From Arthrobacter sp. NicSoilB8 (GTDB lineage Bacteria > Actinomycetota > Actinomycetes > Actinomycetales > Micrococcaceae): a DNA stretch of 64,000 nt. Location of the stretch: positions 4,278,001 through 4,342,000 of the forward strand of contig NZ_AP024655.1 in the NCBI RefSeq assembly GCF_019977355.1. Reading direction: 5' to 3'. The notes beneath the pieces are model-generated. The model was not told where the DNA came from. It made no database searches and was given only the letters and a program-made list of their open reading frames with translations. The translations under genes were made by a program, and so were the position numbers. Every line of letters starts with the position of its first letter. Within the stretch, counting starts at the first letter, position 1. Below are positions 41,998 to 49,923 of this stretch, piece after piece.

Positions 41998-42834
41998 TCA
42001 GCCCTTCAGGCCGCCGGAGAAGCCCTGGATGAATCGCTTCTGGGCGAACAGGAACAGCGCCAGGATGGGAATCATGGAGACGATCACGATCGCGAAGATC
42101 GAGTTCCACTTCGAGACCAGGGAGCCGATGTAGTAGTACATGGCCACCGGCAGCGTCTGGTTCGCAGAGCCGCCCAGGAAGATCAGCGAGGTGAAGAAGT
42201 CGTTCCATACGATGAGTCCGGCGAAGATGGTGACCGTGCCGGTGGCAGGAGCCATCATGGGGAACACCACCTTGGAGAAGATCTGGGATTTGCTGGCGCC
42301 GTCGATAGTGGCCGCTTCCTCATAATCTGTGCCAAGACCCCGGAAGAAGTTCGCGTAAAGGAAGATCGACAGGGGCAGGAGCATGCCGGTGTACAGGATG
42401 ATCAGGCCCCACGCCGATCCCGTCAGGCCCATGGCACGCGCACCCATGTAGAGGGGCACGGCGCCGAGCTGGCCGGGGAGGATGATGGCAATGAGGAAGA
42501 GATAGTACGCGCCTTTGCTCCACCGGCGGGTGTTGCGGGAGATCACGTATCCGGTGATTGAGCCCAGTGCGATCAATCCGACTATGCTGCCCGCGGTGAT
42601 GATGGCGCTGTTCACGAGGCCCATGACCACATTGGAGTTGCCCGTGGCCGTCAGGACAGCCACGAAGTTACTGAAGTCCGGGCTCTTGGGCGGCGCGAGG
42701 GGCGACGTCGTATACATCTCGCTGTCGGGCTTAAGGGCCGTGGTCACCAGGAAGTAGAACGGGGCGAGGAAGATTAGCGCCAAAGCCCAGAGACCAATTT
42801 CCCGGAGCAGGGTGAGTTTGGTGTAACGGAACAT
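41998..42834 (-). CDS. Carbohydrate ABC transporter permease (MalG-like)
   Basis: 278 residues with six hydrophobic segments. The EAA loop, which binds the ATPase, reads DYEEAATIDGASKSQIFSKVVFP and is complete. FLAPFYFLVTTALKP at the start and QKRFIQGFSGGLKG at the end are typical of CUT1 MalG-type permeases. It forms an operon with the MalF-like gene (start codons four bases apart from the stop) and the binding protein. No ATPase is encoded nearby, as often in actinobacteria where a shared MsmK-type ATPase serves many importers. Confidence 0.92.
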   Translation of the reverse strand: MFRYTKLTLLREIGLWALALIFLAPFYFLVTTALKPDSEMYTTSPLAPPKSPDFSNFVAVLTATGNSNVVMGLVNSAIITAGSIVGLIALGSITGYVISRNTRRWSKGAYYLFLIAIILPGQLGAVPLYMGARAMGLTGSAWGLIILYTGMLLPLSIFLYANFFRGLGTDYEEAATIDGASKSQIFSKVVFPMMAPATGTVTIFAGLIVWNDFFTSLIFLGGSANQTLPVAMYYYIGSLVSKWNSIFAIVIVSMIPILALFLFAQKRFIQGFSGGLKG

Positions 42835-42837
42835 TTA

Positions 42838-43797
42838 TTAGTCCTCGGGGTTCGATCGCGTCAGCCGCTGCTGGAGAACGGCGAAGAACAGGATGATGAC
42901 GGCGAGCACTAGGGCCAGGGCGGCACCGCCACCGAAGTTCCCGAGCGCGAACGCCTGCTTGTAGACCTGGGTGGCCAGCGTTTCGGTTGCCCCCGCCGGT
43001 CCTCCCCCTGTCAAGGCCATGATGGGGTCGAAGACCCGAAGCCCCTGGACGATTCCCAGGGTGGTCGCAATGGCAATGGCGGGGCGGATAGCAGGCAGGG
43101 TGACGTTCCGGAATCGCTGCCACAGGTTGGCGCCGTCAATGGCGGCCGCCTCCTCGACTTCCACCGGCACGCCGGCCAGTCCGGCCATGAAGATCACCAT
43201 GGCGAAGCCCGTGGAGCTCCAGACAAGCACCACCAGCACCGTCCAGATGGCCCACTGCGGGTCCGCGAGCCAGGGCTTCGCGAGGTCGCCGGCGCCTATC
43301 GAGGTCAGGAAGACGTTGATCGGACCGTCGAAGTCGAAGATGTACTTCCAGATGTAGGCCGTGGCGAGGGGGCTGAGCACCACGGGCATAAAGAAGAGAG
43401 TGCGGAGGATGTAGCGCGTCTTGAGGACCCGGTTCAGGCCGAGGGCGATGATGAGGCCTCCGACGCTGCCGAGGAAGACCGATCCAAAGGCCAGGAAGAG
43501 GGTATTCAGCAGGGCGCCGAGCTTGGTGGGGTCCTTGAAAATGGCTTCGAAGTTCTGCCAGCCGACTATTTTGAACGAGCCGATGCCTGTCCAGTTGGTG
43601 AAGGCGAAGAAGCCGCCGATGCCGGTCGCCACGTAGTGGATGGCGATGACGAGGGCAATCCCGGGCAACGCCCACCACCAGTGCCCGAACTGTGGGCCCC
43701 TGCCCCGGGGGCGGGTCTTCTGGTCCGCCCCCGGGGTGCGCTTACCTCGCCGGGGTGCTTCAGCTGCTTCGCTTTTCGGTTGCATCGTCGCAGTCAT
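42838..43797 (-). CDS. Carbohydrate ABC transporter permease (MalF-like)
   Basis: 319 residues; the N-terminal ~35 are charged (EAAEAPRRGKRTPGADQK) and cytoplasmic, followed by six membrane segments. The EAA loop is VEVEEAAAIDGANLWQRFRNV. FTNWTGIGSFKIVGWQNFEAIFKDP is the usual MalF first periplasmic region. It is the partner of the MalG-like permease downstream, with a three-base gap. Its upstream neighbour is the lipoprotein binding protein, 52 bases away. Confidence 0.92.
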   Translation of the reverse strand: MTATMQPKSEAAEAPRRGKRTPGADQKTRPRGRGPQFGHWWWALPGIALVIAIHYVATGIGGFFAFTNWTGIGSFKIVGWQNFEAIFKDPTKLGALLNTLFLAFGSVFLGSVGGLIIALGLNRVLKTRYILRTLFFMPVVLSPLATAYIWKYIFDFDGPINVFLTSIGAGDLAKPWLADPQWAIWTVLVVLVWSSTGFAMVIFMAGLAGVPVEVEEAAAIDGANLWQRFRNVTLPAIRPAIAIATTLGIVQGLRVFDPIMALTGGGPAGATETLATQVYKQAFALGNFGGGAALALVLAVIILFFAVLQQRLTRSNPED

Positions 43798-43849
43798 GGT
43801 AATCCTTGCTTATCCCTTTGAGTTCTCGGAGCTTAGTGATGTGCAGCTG

Positions 43850-45145
43850 CTACTGGTCCCAGGCCGTATCCATCGCCTGCAGTACCTGGTCGGCAGTCTT
43901 CTGGCCAGTGATGAGGCCCTGGACGCCGGTGGCGAGTGCATCGTACACGGCTGAGTTGGGCCACTGGCTGTTCGGCAGCGGGCCGTACTTTCCGCCCTTG
44001 ATGAGATCACCGACATTCTTGTACGCACCGCCGTTGAAGTCGTAGCTGTCCAGGCCGCTGACCGGGAGGGCGCCGTCGATTTCTGCGAACGCCTTCGTCT
44101 GTTCAGGCTGCGAGGCCCAATCGAGGAAAGCCTTCGCCGCGTCCTTGTTCTTGGACGCCGCGTTGATGGAAAACGCGTAGTTGGCACTGGCAAATACGAA
44201 ACCCTTATCCGAGCCCCGCTCTGCAGGGAGCCCGCGCACATCGAAATCCGAGTCGGCGGCCGCGGACTTCAACTGCTTCCAGCTGGGGCCCGGGATAAAT
44301 CCAGCAACGGAAGTTCCGCTGGCAAGGCCCTTGGTGATGGCGTCGAAGCCGGCACCTGCGGCGCCCTTCTGGAAGCAGCCCGCGTCATTGAGTTTGGTGA
44401 CTGCCTCCAGCGATGCCTTCCAGCCGTCCGAGCCGGCGAAGGTGGCTTCCTTGGCGGTGCGCTTTTCGTTCCACTTCGGGTCCTCCGCGTAAACGCGGGA
44501 GGCTGCGAGCGACATTGCCATCAGGCCGGTGTTTGGCGCAGCGGAGCCGGCCAGCGCGAAGAACGATTTGCCGGACGATTCGAGCGTTTTGCACTGCTCC
44601 GCCAGGGCGGAGAAGTCTGACGGGAAGTCAGCGATGCCGGCAGCTTTAGCGGCGGTCTCATTGGCGACCATCCCGACCACCGTGATCTCCGGGGCCTGGC
44701 CATAGACTTTTCCGTCCGTTCCGAAGAGGGCTTCGCTGCCCGTGGGAACAAGCTTCTTGGCGGCGTCGTCCAAGGGCTCAAGGAAACCGGCCTGAACGAG
44801 GGGCAGGATGCTGCGGCCGGTGCCTGAACCCGGCGCGGTCACCACGACGTCGGACGCGTTCCCGGCCTGGAGCTGGGTCCGCAGGGTCTGGTCGTACGAA
44901 TCATTGGGCTGCGGGTTGAACGTGATCTTCACGTTGGGGTTCGACTTCATATAGTTCTCAGCCAAGACCTGGAAGGGGCTCTCAATGGTGTTGGAGGTGG
45001 CGAACGACAGGGAAAATTCCTGTGAGCCTCCAGCGGAGGAATTGCTGCCAGCGGAGGCCGAGCAGCCGGTGAGGACGAGGGCTGCGATCGTGGGGACGGC
45101 GAGGGCGCCGACCTTGAGGCCCGAATAGCGACGGTGCTGTGTCAT
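43850..45145 (-). CDS. Extracellular sugar-binding lipoprotein of a CUT1 ABC importer
   Basis: 431 residues. A signal peptide with lipobox LTGC (acylated Cys 28) is followed by a Ser/Gly-rich tether. The type 1 binding-protein fold is visible: YMKSNPNVKITFNPQPN, DVVVTAPGS, GKVYGQAPEITVVGMVANE and AKAFLDWASQPEQTKAFAE near the end. It is the first gene of the importer operon and is read away from a LysR regulator with a motif-rich 236-base gap between. The ligand is unknown but the genes downstream suggest a glycoside or sugar. Confidence 0.92.
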   Translation of the reverse strand: MTQHRRYSGLKVGALAVPTIAALVLTGCSASAGSNSSAGGSQEFSLSFATSNTIESPFQVLAENYMKSNPNVKITFNPQPNDSYDQTLRTQLQAGNASDVVVTAPGSGTGRSILPLVQAGFLEPLDDAAKKLVPTGSEALFGTDGKVYGQAPEITVVGMVANETAAKAAGIADFPSDFSALAEQCKTLESSGKSFFALAGSAAPNTGLMAMSLAASRVYAEDPKWNEKRTAKEATFAGSDGWKASLEAVTKLNDAGCFQKGAAGAGFDAITKGLASGTSVAGFIPGPSWKQLKSAAADSDFDVRGLPAERGSDKGFVFASANYAFSINAASKNKDAAKAFLDWASQPEQTKAFAEIDGALPVSGLDSYDFNGGAYKNVGDLIKGGKYGPLPNSQWPNSAVYDALATGVQGLITGQKTADQVLQAMDTAWDQ

Positions 45146-45232
45146 GTCCAGCCTTTCTGACTTCGTTGTCGAAAATATCCGGGGCCGTGACCCCGGTCAC
45201 TCATCAGTATGCAAGAGATGTGCCGAAAACGC

Positions 45233-45264
45233 ACATAAGTCTTACCGATGACAGACATAAGTCA
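45233..45264. promoter_or_regulatory. Pair of ACATAAGTC direct repeats in the LysR/ABC divergent region
   Basis: ACATAAGTC occurs at 45233-45241 and 45255-45263, exactly 22 bases apart (two helical turns). The second is inside TGAC(45249)-N8-GTCA(45264). The sites lie 88-119 bases upstream of the binding-protein gene and 118-149 bases before the LysR start, as expected for LysR-type recognition and activation sites. Confidence 0.65.
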
Positions 45265-45381
45265 TGCAGGGGGCGAGCGGAAGCGCTTACATCGAGAAGT
45301 CTGATGCTGGCCACCCAACTTATCGACGCCGCTGATACACTGGCCCTACTTAGTTCACCGTTGAAGGATTGCCGTGCCGTG

Positions 45382-46323
45382 ATGAATCATGTTCTGCTAT
45401 CCCGGCTCGACCTCAACCTGCTGATTTCGCTGGATGCCCTCATTACCGAACGCAGCGTGACCAGGGCGGCGGAGCGGCTCCACCTCAGCCAGCCGGCGCT
45501 CAGCGCCTCGCTCGCCAGGCTCAGATCCCACTTCGGAGACCCGATCCTGGCCCGTCGCGGAAATTCTTACGAGCTCACCCCCTTCGCCCTGCGGCTCGCG
45601 GGGCACACCACCACCGCGCTCGAGGCCGCACGCCGCGTCTTCGAAAGCCAGGCCACCTGGGAGCCCGCCGAATCGGAGCGCGAGTTCTCCATCTACGGCT
45701 CGGATTACGGCTTCACGACCATTGGCCGGGTTGCCTCCGAACTTGCCGCTGAGCGCGCCCCCGGGGTCCGGTTCCGGTTTATGCTCCACAACCCGATGGT
45801 GGTGGAGGATGCCGCCAACCGCCTTCGCTCCGTGGACGGCATGGTGATCCCCCACGGATTCCTCACCGGGCTCCCCTACCTGGACCTGTGGAGGGACGGG
45901 TGGGTGGCCGTGGTCTCCTCGTCAAACGAGGCCGTCGGCGATCGCATCACCATGGAGAACGTCGCCGAACTTCCCTGGGTGATGACCTATCAGACCCGCT
46001 CAGCCTCAACGTCGGCGGAACGGCAGATCCAGCAGCTGGGGGTTGAGCCGCGGGTGGATGTGGTTGTTGAAAGTTTCCAGTCCCTGCCGCACTTTGTGGT
46101 GGGAACCAACCGGATCGCGCTCATCCAGGCGGCGCTGGTACCGTTCGCGCTGCGGATAGGCGGGGTGCGGATCCTGCCGCTGCCCTTCGATGCCACTCCG
46201 CTGGTCAATGCCCTGTGGTGGCACCCCGTGCACAACCGCGACTCGGAACATGAATGGATGCGGGGCCTCTTCAAAGAGGCCGCTGACATCGTGGCGGCCG
46301 CCGCAGCAAAGCAAGCCCCTTAA
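45382..46323 (+). CDS. LysR-family transcriptional regulator (NodD-like)
   Basis: 313 residues from ATG 45382; GAAGG lies 14 bases upstream. LDLNLLISLDALITERSVTRA, LSQPALSASLARLRSHFGD and LARRGNSYELTPFA form the N-terminal helix-turn-helix region. The effector-binding domain begins near residue 90 (EREFSIYGSDYGFT). It belongs to the same subgroup as the LysR at 23403. It is divergent from the ABC importer operon and convergent with a fused CGD-like operon, so it is a good candidate to control both, using the ACATAAGT sites. Confidence 0.9.
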   Translation: MNHVLLSRLDLNLLISLDALITERSVTRAAERLHLSQPALSASLARLRSHFGDPILARRGNSYELTPFALRLAGHTTTALEAARRVFESQATWEPAESEREFSIYGSDYGFTTIGRVASELAAERAPGVRFRFMLHNPMVVEDAANRLRSVDGMVIPHGFLTGLPYLDLWRDGWVAVVSSSNEAVGDRITMENVAELPWVMTYQTRSASTSAERQIQQLGVEPRVDVVVESFQSLPHFVVGTNRIALIQAALVPFALRIGGVRILPLPFDATPLVNALWWHPVHNRDSEHEWMRGLFKEAADIVAAAAAKQAP

Positions 46324-46327
46324 GCGC

Positions 46328-46361
46328 CTCGATGCCCGCCCACTTCTGGACGGGCATCGAG
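46328..46361. terminator. Stem-loop between convergent LysR and fused CGD-like genes
   Basis: CTCGATGCCCG (46328-46338) pairs exactly with CGGGCATCGAG (46351-46361) around a 12-base loop, five bases after the LysR stop. No T-run follows, so strength as an intrinsic terminator is uncertain, but the position between convergent stops supports the role. Confidence 0.65.
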
Positions 46362-46385
46362 ACGTTGGGACCTTCGGTGGCAGCG

Positions 46386-47864
46386 TCAGGCTGATGCCAG
46401 CGCCGTCCGCATGCTCTTGCGGATGAGGTCGTGCTGCTGACGGACCAGCAGCAGCGGGTCCACCGCGCCGAGCTCGGCGAAGGCGTGGCCCTCCCACTCG
46501 CTGGACCAGTAGCCGCGGTAGCCGCCTTCGACGAATACGCGGACGAGTTCCGGATAATCGATGGCCGGCTCGTTGCCCTGGTCATCAATGTCATAGAACT
46601 TCGCGTGGACGTGCATGATTTGCGGCATGATGTCAGCCCACTCTTTGGCGCTGACATGGCCGTGCATATTAAAGGCCAGGTGGGCGAAGGACCCAAGCCG
46701 GGCAGGATCGAAATCGCGTCCGCGCAGGTAGGCAATGAACTCCTCCTGCCGCACCCGCATCGGGGCGTCAGTGGCCCAGATAGCCTGCAGTCGCTGGACG
46801 GCCTCGTCGTCCAGCCCGGCACGGCGGACGGCACGCAGGAGCGTGGGAGACATGCTGTGCATGGTCGAAGAGAAGTCAGCCACGAAACCCAACAGTGGCG
46901 AATCAAGCTCGGCATAAACGTCGCGGACCTTGATGATCTCCGGCGAGTTGGGCCCCAACGGGGCATGGATCTCGTAGGCAAGTTTGAGTTCGAGGTCCTC
47001 GGCGAGCGGCAGGAGCCGGCGAAGAAGCTCCGGCTTCGCGCTTTGGATGCGGACGAGCGGGAACCCCAGCTTTTTGGCTCCGCGGAAGAGCGTCTGGGTG
47101 AACTCGTACTCTTCGTCCGGGGTCATGTCACGGTCCCGGCGCCGGCCCATATCCAGGTTGGCGCCAAAGGAGCTGGCCGTGAACCCGTGTTTGTCGAAGG
47201 CCTCCTGCCACGAGCGGGCGAAGCCGTCCGTCACATTGGGATAGGTCGGCAGGACTTGAGAGGCCACGATCTCGATCCCGGGGCCGATCCCCAACTCCGC
47301 CACCCGGCTCAGCAGCCCGTCGAAGTCGTACCAGCCGGCGCGGAATTCGGCACTTGCCGAGTACAGGGTGAGCCCAAGGGCGAAAGGATCCCCCTCAGCT
47401 TTCGGCGGAGGCGGGGTGACCGCCGTCGTCAGCTCCGGGACCGTCGCCGCCTTGTCCGTGACGGTCAGCTCCAATGTCTGGTTGACGAAATTGGGGACGT
47501 ACATGCCGGGACCGCCGTCCCGGCCGGGGGCAATCTGCATGTAGGGCAGGCGCAGCTCACCGATGAGCTGGATTGCGTGCTGCTCGCCCAAGGCGACAGG
47601 GCTCTCCGTTTTGGCGATGAGCAGAGGATGTTCCTGGAGGTACCAGAGCGTTTCGCTTTGGGCGGGCAGGTCCGCCAGTGCATAGCGGATACCGTCCAGT
47701 TCCAGGGCCAGGCCCCCGGCGGGGATTTCCTGGCCGTCGACCGTGAGCCGGAGGCTGGAGACCGAGGAGAGCCATAGGCTCCGGTACCACGGAAGCGTCA
47801 GGGCCAGCGCCAGGCCCTCTGGGTGGGTGCGAAGGCTTGCATCGTCAAGAAGTCCGTTTGGCAT
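46386..47864 (-). CDS. Single-chain C-glycoside deglycosidase-like protein: beta domain fused to alpha TIM barrel
   Basis: 492 residues. Residues about 1-135 match the beta subunit encoded at 35460 (HPEGLALALTLPWYRSLWLSS, SETLWYLQEHPLLI, LRLPYMQIAPG). Residues about 140-160 are a Pro/Thr-rich linker (TTAVTPPPPKAEGD). Residues about 162-492 match the alpha subunit encoded at 36647: GLTLYSASAEF, NLDMGRRRDRDMTPDEEYEF, and likely metal ligands E298 (YEIHAPL), D330 (VADFSSTMHS), H420 (MHVHAKFYDID) and E456 (SSEWEGHAF). The frame is continuous, so this is a real fusion, not two overlapping genes. It should hold both halves of the active site in one chain. It follows a second fused gene by 30 bases. 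Confidence 0.85.
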   Translation of the reverse strand: MPNGLLDDASLRTHPEGLALALTLPWYRSLWLSSVSSLRLTVDGQEIPAGGLALELDGIRYALADLPAQSETLWYLQEHPLLIAKTESPVALGEQHAIQLIGELRLPYMQIAPGRDGGPGMYVPNFVNQTLELTVTDKAATVPELTTAVTPPPPKAEGDPFALGLTLYSASAEFRAGWYDFDGLLSRVAELGIGPGIEIVASQVLPTYPNVTDGFARSWQEAFDKHGFTASSFGANLDMGRRRDRDMTPDEEYEFTQTLFRGAKKLGFPLVRIQSAKPELLRRLLPLAEDLELKLAYEIHAPLGPNSPEIIKVRDVYAELDSPLLGFVADFSSTMHSMSPTLLRAVRRAGLDDEAVQRLQAIWATDAPMRVRQEEFIAYLRGRDFDPARLGSFAHLAFNMHGHVSAKEWADIMPQIMHVHAKFYDIDDQGNEPAIDYPELVRVFVEGGYRGYWSSEWEGHAFAELGAVDPLLLVRQQHDLIRKSMRTALASA

Positions 47865-47894
47865 GGTTTTTCTCTTTGCTGTGAGGTGGGATGG

Positions 47895-49190
47895 TCAGGT
47901 AAGTCCGCCGGCGATGCGGCGGATCAGGGCGTGCTGGCGCCGCACCTGCTCAATGGCACGCCAGGGAGTGCGTTCGCCTTCGTATTCGCTGGAGAGGTAG
48001 CCGGTGTAACCGGAGTTCTTGAGGGCTGTGAGCACGGGCAGCCACGGAATCTGCTGGTCTTCCAGCTGCTCGTTGATGTCGTGGAACTTCGCCTGGACGA
48101 ACACAACGTACTGTGCGATGGCCGCGAAGTCGGCGGGATCGACGCCGATGCCGTCAAGGAAGGCCGGCCGCGTCTCGCGGGTTTCCCCTTCGCGCAGGGG
48201 GATGGGCCGGTCCTGGAAGATCCCGGTATCGATGAGAAGGCCGAAGTTCTTGGTGCCCGTGCGCTCGATGAGTGCGATGTAGTCCTCGACGACGGGGTGT
48301 TTGATGGGCGTTGGCGAGTGGATCTCCGGGCAGATGATGATCCCCAGTTCATGGGCCAGATCAAGGGAGCGTTCCACGGACTCGGTCCAGATGGGGTCCG
48401 GGATCAGGTCGCTGGACACGACGCCGATCTTGGGGCGCACGAACCCAAACCCCAATTGGCTGGCAAGCCGCAGGTCCCGCTGCAGGGCATCGGCGCCCTC
48501 GGCAACAGTCATGGTCCGTCCCGGGTGTAGACGGGTGTCAATCCAGGAGCCGTAGTTTGTGGGCTCCAGCGAGTACTTCTCCAGGAGGCCGAACCAGCTG
48601 TCGATCCAGGCGGGGGACGGTTCCGGATAGCCAGGGATGTGGCCTTCTCCGAGGATCTCGACGCCGGTGGCGCCCACATCCGCGACGGCGGCCAGCGCCG
48701 TTTCCAGATCCATGACCGTGCCGTAGTCGCCCATGAAGCTGTACAGGGAAACGCCGTAGCGGAAGGAGCCTTCGCCGCCTTCCGGCGCGAGCGTCACCTT
48801 GCGGCTGGTCCGGTGCACGGTGGGCTGGTGCTCCAGAGGGATGTAGGACATGCGCAGCCGCAGTTCGACGGAGAGCTCGTGGACGCCCTGCGGGAGGCCG
48901 CCGTCGAGGGGTACGGTCACCACGGCCGCTTCCTCAAGGGGCCAGCGCACGCCGTCGCTGTCCCAGAGCTGTTGCAGGGTGTAGGTCCGCCCGCCGAACG
49001 TCCACAGCGGAACGTCAGGTCCGACGTCGACGATGTTGCCAACGCGGACGGCGATGCCGTCCACGAGGGACGCGGCCATGCCCCGGTAGGAAGGCATTCG
49101 AACCCGGAACTGAAAGCCGGTGACACGTCCGCCGTCCGTTACGTTGCGGAAGCCGACGGACTGGATGAGGTCTCTTTCGAGAAGCATCAT
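47895..49190 (-). CDS. Second beta-alpha fused CGD-like protein, with altered metal ligand
   Basis: 431 residues from ATG 49190 (ATG 49187 equally possible). Residues about 1-130 form a degenerate beta domain (VRMPSYRGMAASLVDGI in place of PWYR, then RWPLEEAAVVTVPLDGG and LRLRMSYIPLE). The alpha barrel starts near 144 (YGVSLYSFMGDYG) without a proline-rich linker. Likely ligands are E289 (CPEIHSPTP), D321 (LLIDTGIF) and E402 (SSEYEGERT), but the His position reads Gln (FVQAKFHDIN, Q366). It is the first gene of a two-gene leftward operon. Activity could be changed or directed at another bond type. Confidence 0.8.
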   Translation of the reverse strand: MMLLERDLIQSVGFRNVTDGGRVTGFQFRVRMPSYRGMAASLVDGIAVRVGNIVDVGPDVPLWTFGGRTYTLQQLWDSDGVRWPLEEAAVVTVPLDGGLPQGVHELSVELRLRMSYIPLEHQPTVHRTSRKVTLAPEGGEGSFRYGVSLYSFMGDYGTVMDLETALAAVADVGATGVEILGEGHIPGYPEPSPAWIDSWFGLLEKYSLEPTNYGSWIDTRLHPGRTMTVAEGADALQRDLRLASQLGFGFVRPKIGVVSSDLIPDPIWTESVERSLDLAHELGIIICPEIHSPTPIKHPVVEDYIALIERTGTKNFGLLIDTGIFQDRPIPLREGETRETRPAFLDGIGVDPADFAAIAQYVVFVQAKFHDINEQLEDQQIPWLPVLTALKNSGYTGYLSSEYEGERTPWRAIEQVRRQHALIRRIAGGLT

Positions 49191-49365
49191 TGCTCACTCT
49201 CTCTAGGTGCAGACTTCAGAGTAGCAACCATTCCGCCACTTTTATACTTAAGTTAGCGCATATTCGACAAAACCATGGCTTCCGCGACTTTGGATGTATG
49301 GGGGCCTCACGTCACACAAGGCGACGGCATCCGGTTCCGGACAGGCAACGCCCTACCCTTGACAC

Positions 49366-49923
49366 GTGACTTTGACTCGAATCCGCACCGCCGCCGCGAG
49401 CTCCCTCGCCGCCGCAGGTCTCCTGTTTGCCCTCGCCGCCTGTTCCGCGCCGGCCACCACCCAGCCCACTACCTCCGCACCGGCTTCCCCGGCAGCAACC
49501 TCGTCCAGCGCCGCCTCCGAGCCCTGCGCCGGCGTGAAGGTCATCACCGATTCGGGCGCCCTGAAGCAGGCCGCCGCTGATACGTCCGTTTGCGTGCCTG
49601 TGGATGCGCCGACTCTCGCTTCCAAGGTGCTTGACGAGGCAAAGGTGAAGACCGAAGGCACTGCCGCCTATCCCAAGGAGCTGGTGTGCCGTGTCAACGG
49701 TGTACCCGCCGCAGACTTCGACATCGCCCACAAGGGCGGCACGTACCGGGAAGACTGCAGCAAGATGCCCGCCGCCTTCGCATACTGGGCGCTTTGGGTT
49801 AAGCCGGCCGCCGGCGCCTGGGCCTACGCACAGGAAGGCCTCGGCACGTTGAAGGTCAGCCCGGGCGAGAGCCTGGAACTGCTGTTCACGGTCGACGGCG
49901 CACCGGCCGCACCCGCGGCATGA
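49366..49923 (+). CDS. Secreted lipoprotein associated with an ECF transporter
   Basis: 185 residues from GTG 49366; TACCCT at 49353-49358 could be a -10 box giving a leaderless message. A signal peptide ends in the lipobox LAAC (Cys 26), followed by a Thr/Ser/Pro/Ala tether (residues 27-50). The mature domain has two Cys pairs and ends GTLKVSPGESLELLFTVDG, reminiscent of DUF4430 (transcobalamin-like) domains. ATGA overlap with the transporter gene suggests that it captures the same ligand outside the membrane. Lipoprotein is certain; ligand is not. Confidence 0.82.
   Translation: MTLTRIRTAAASSLAAAGLLFALAACSAPATTQPTTSAPASPAATSSSAASEPCAGVKVITDSGALKQAAADTSVCVPVDAPTLASKVLDEAKVKTEGTAAYPKELVCRVNGVPAADFDIAHKGGTYREDCSKMPAAFAYWALWVKPAAGAWAYAQEGLGTLKVSPGESLELLFTVDGAPAAPAA

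Noticed and set aside
46431..47777. 448-codon open frame antisense to the fused CGD-like gene
   Set aside because: Shadow frame in GC-rich DNA; the fused protein on the minus strand has coherent domains throughout.
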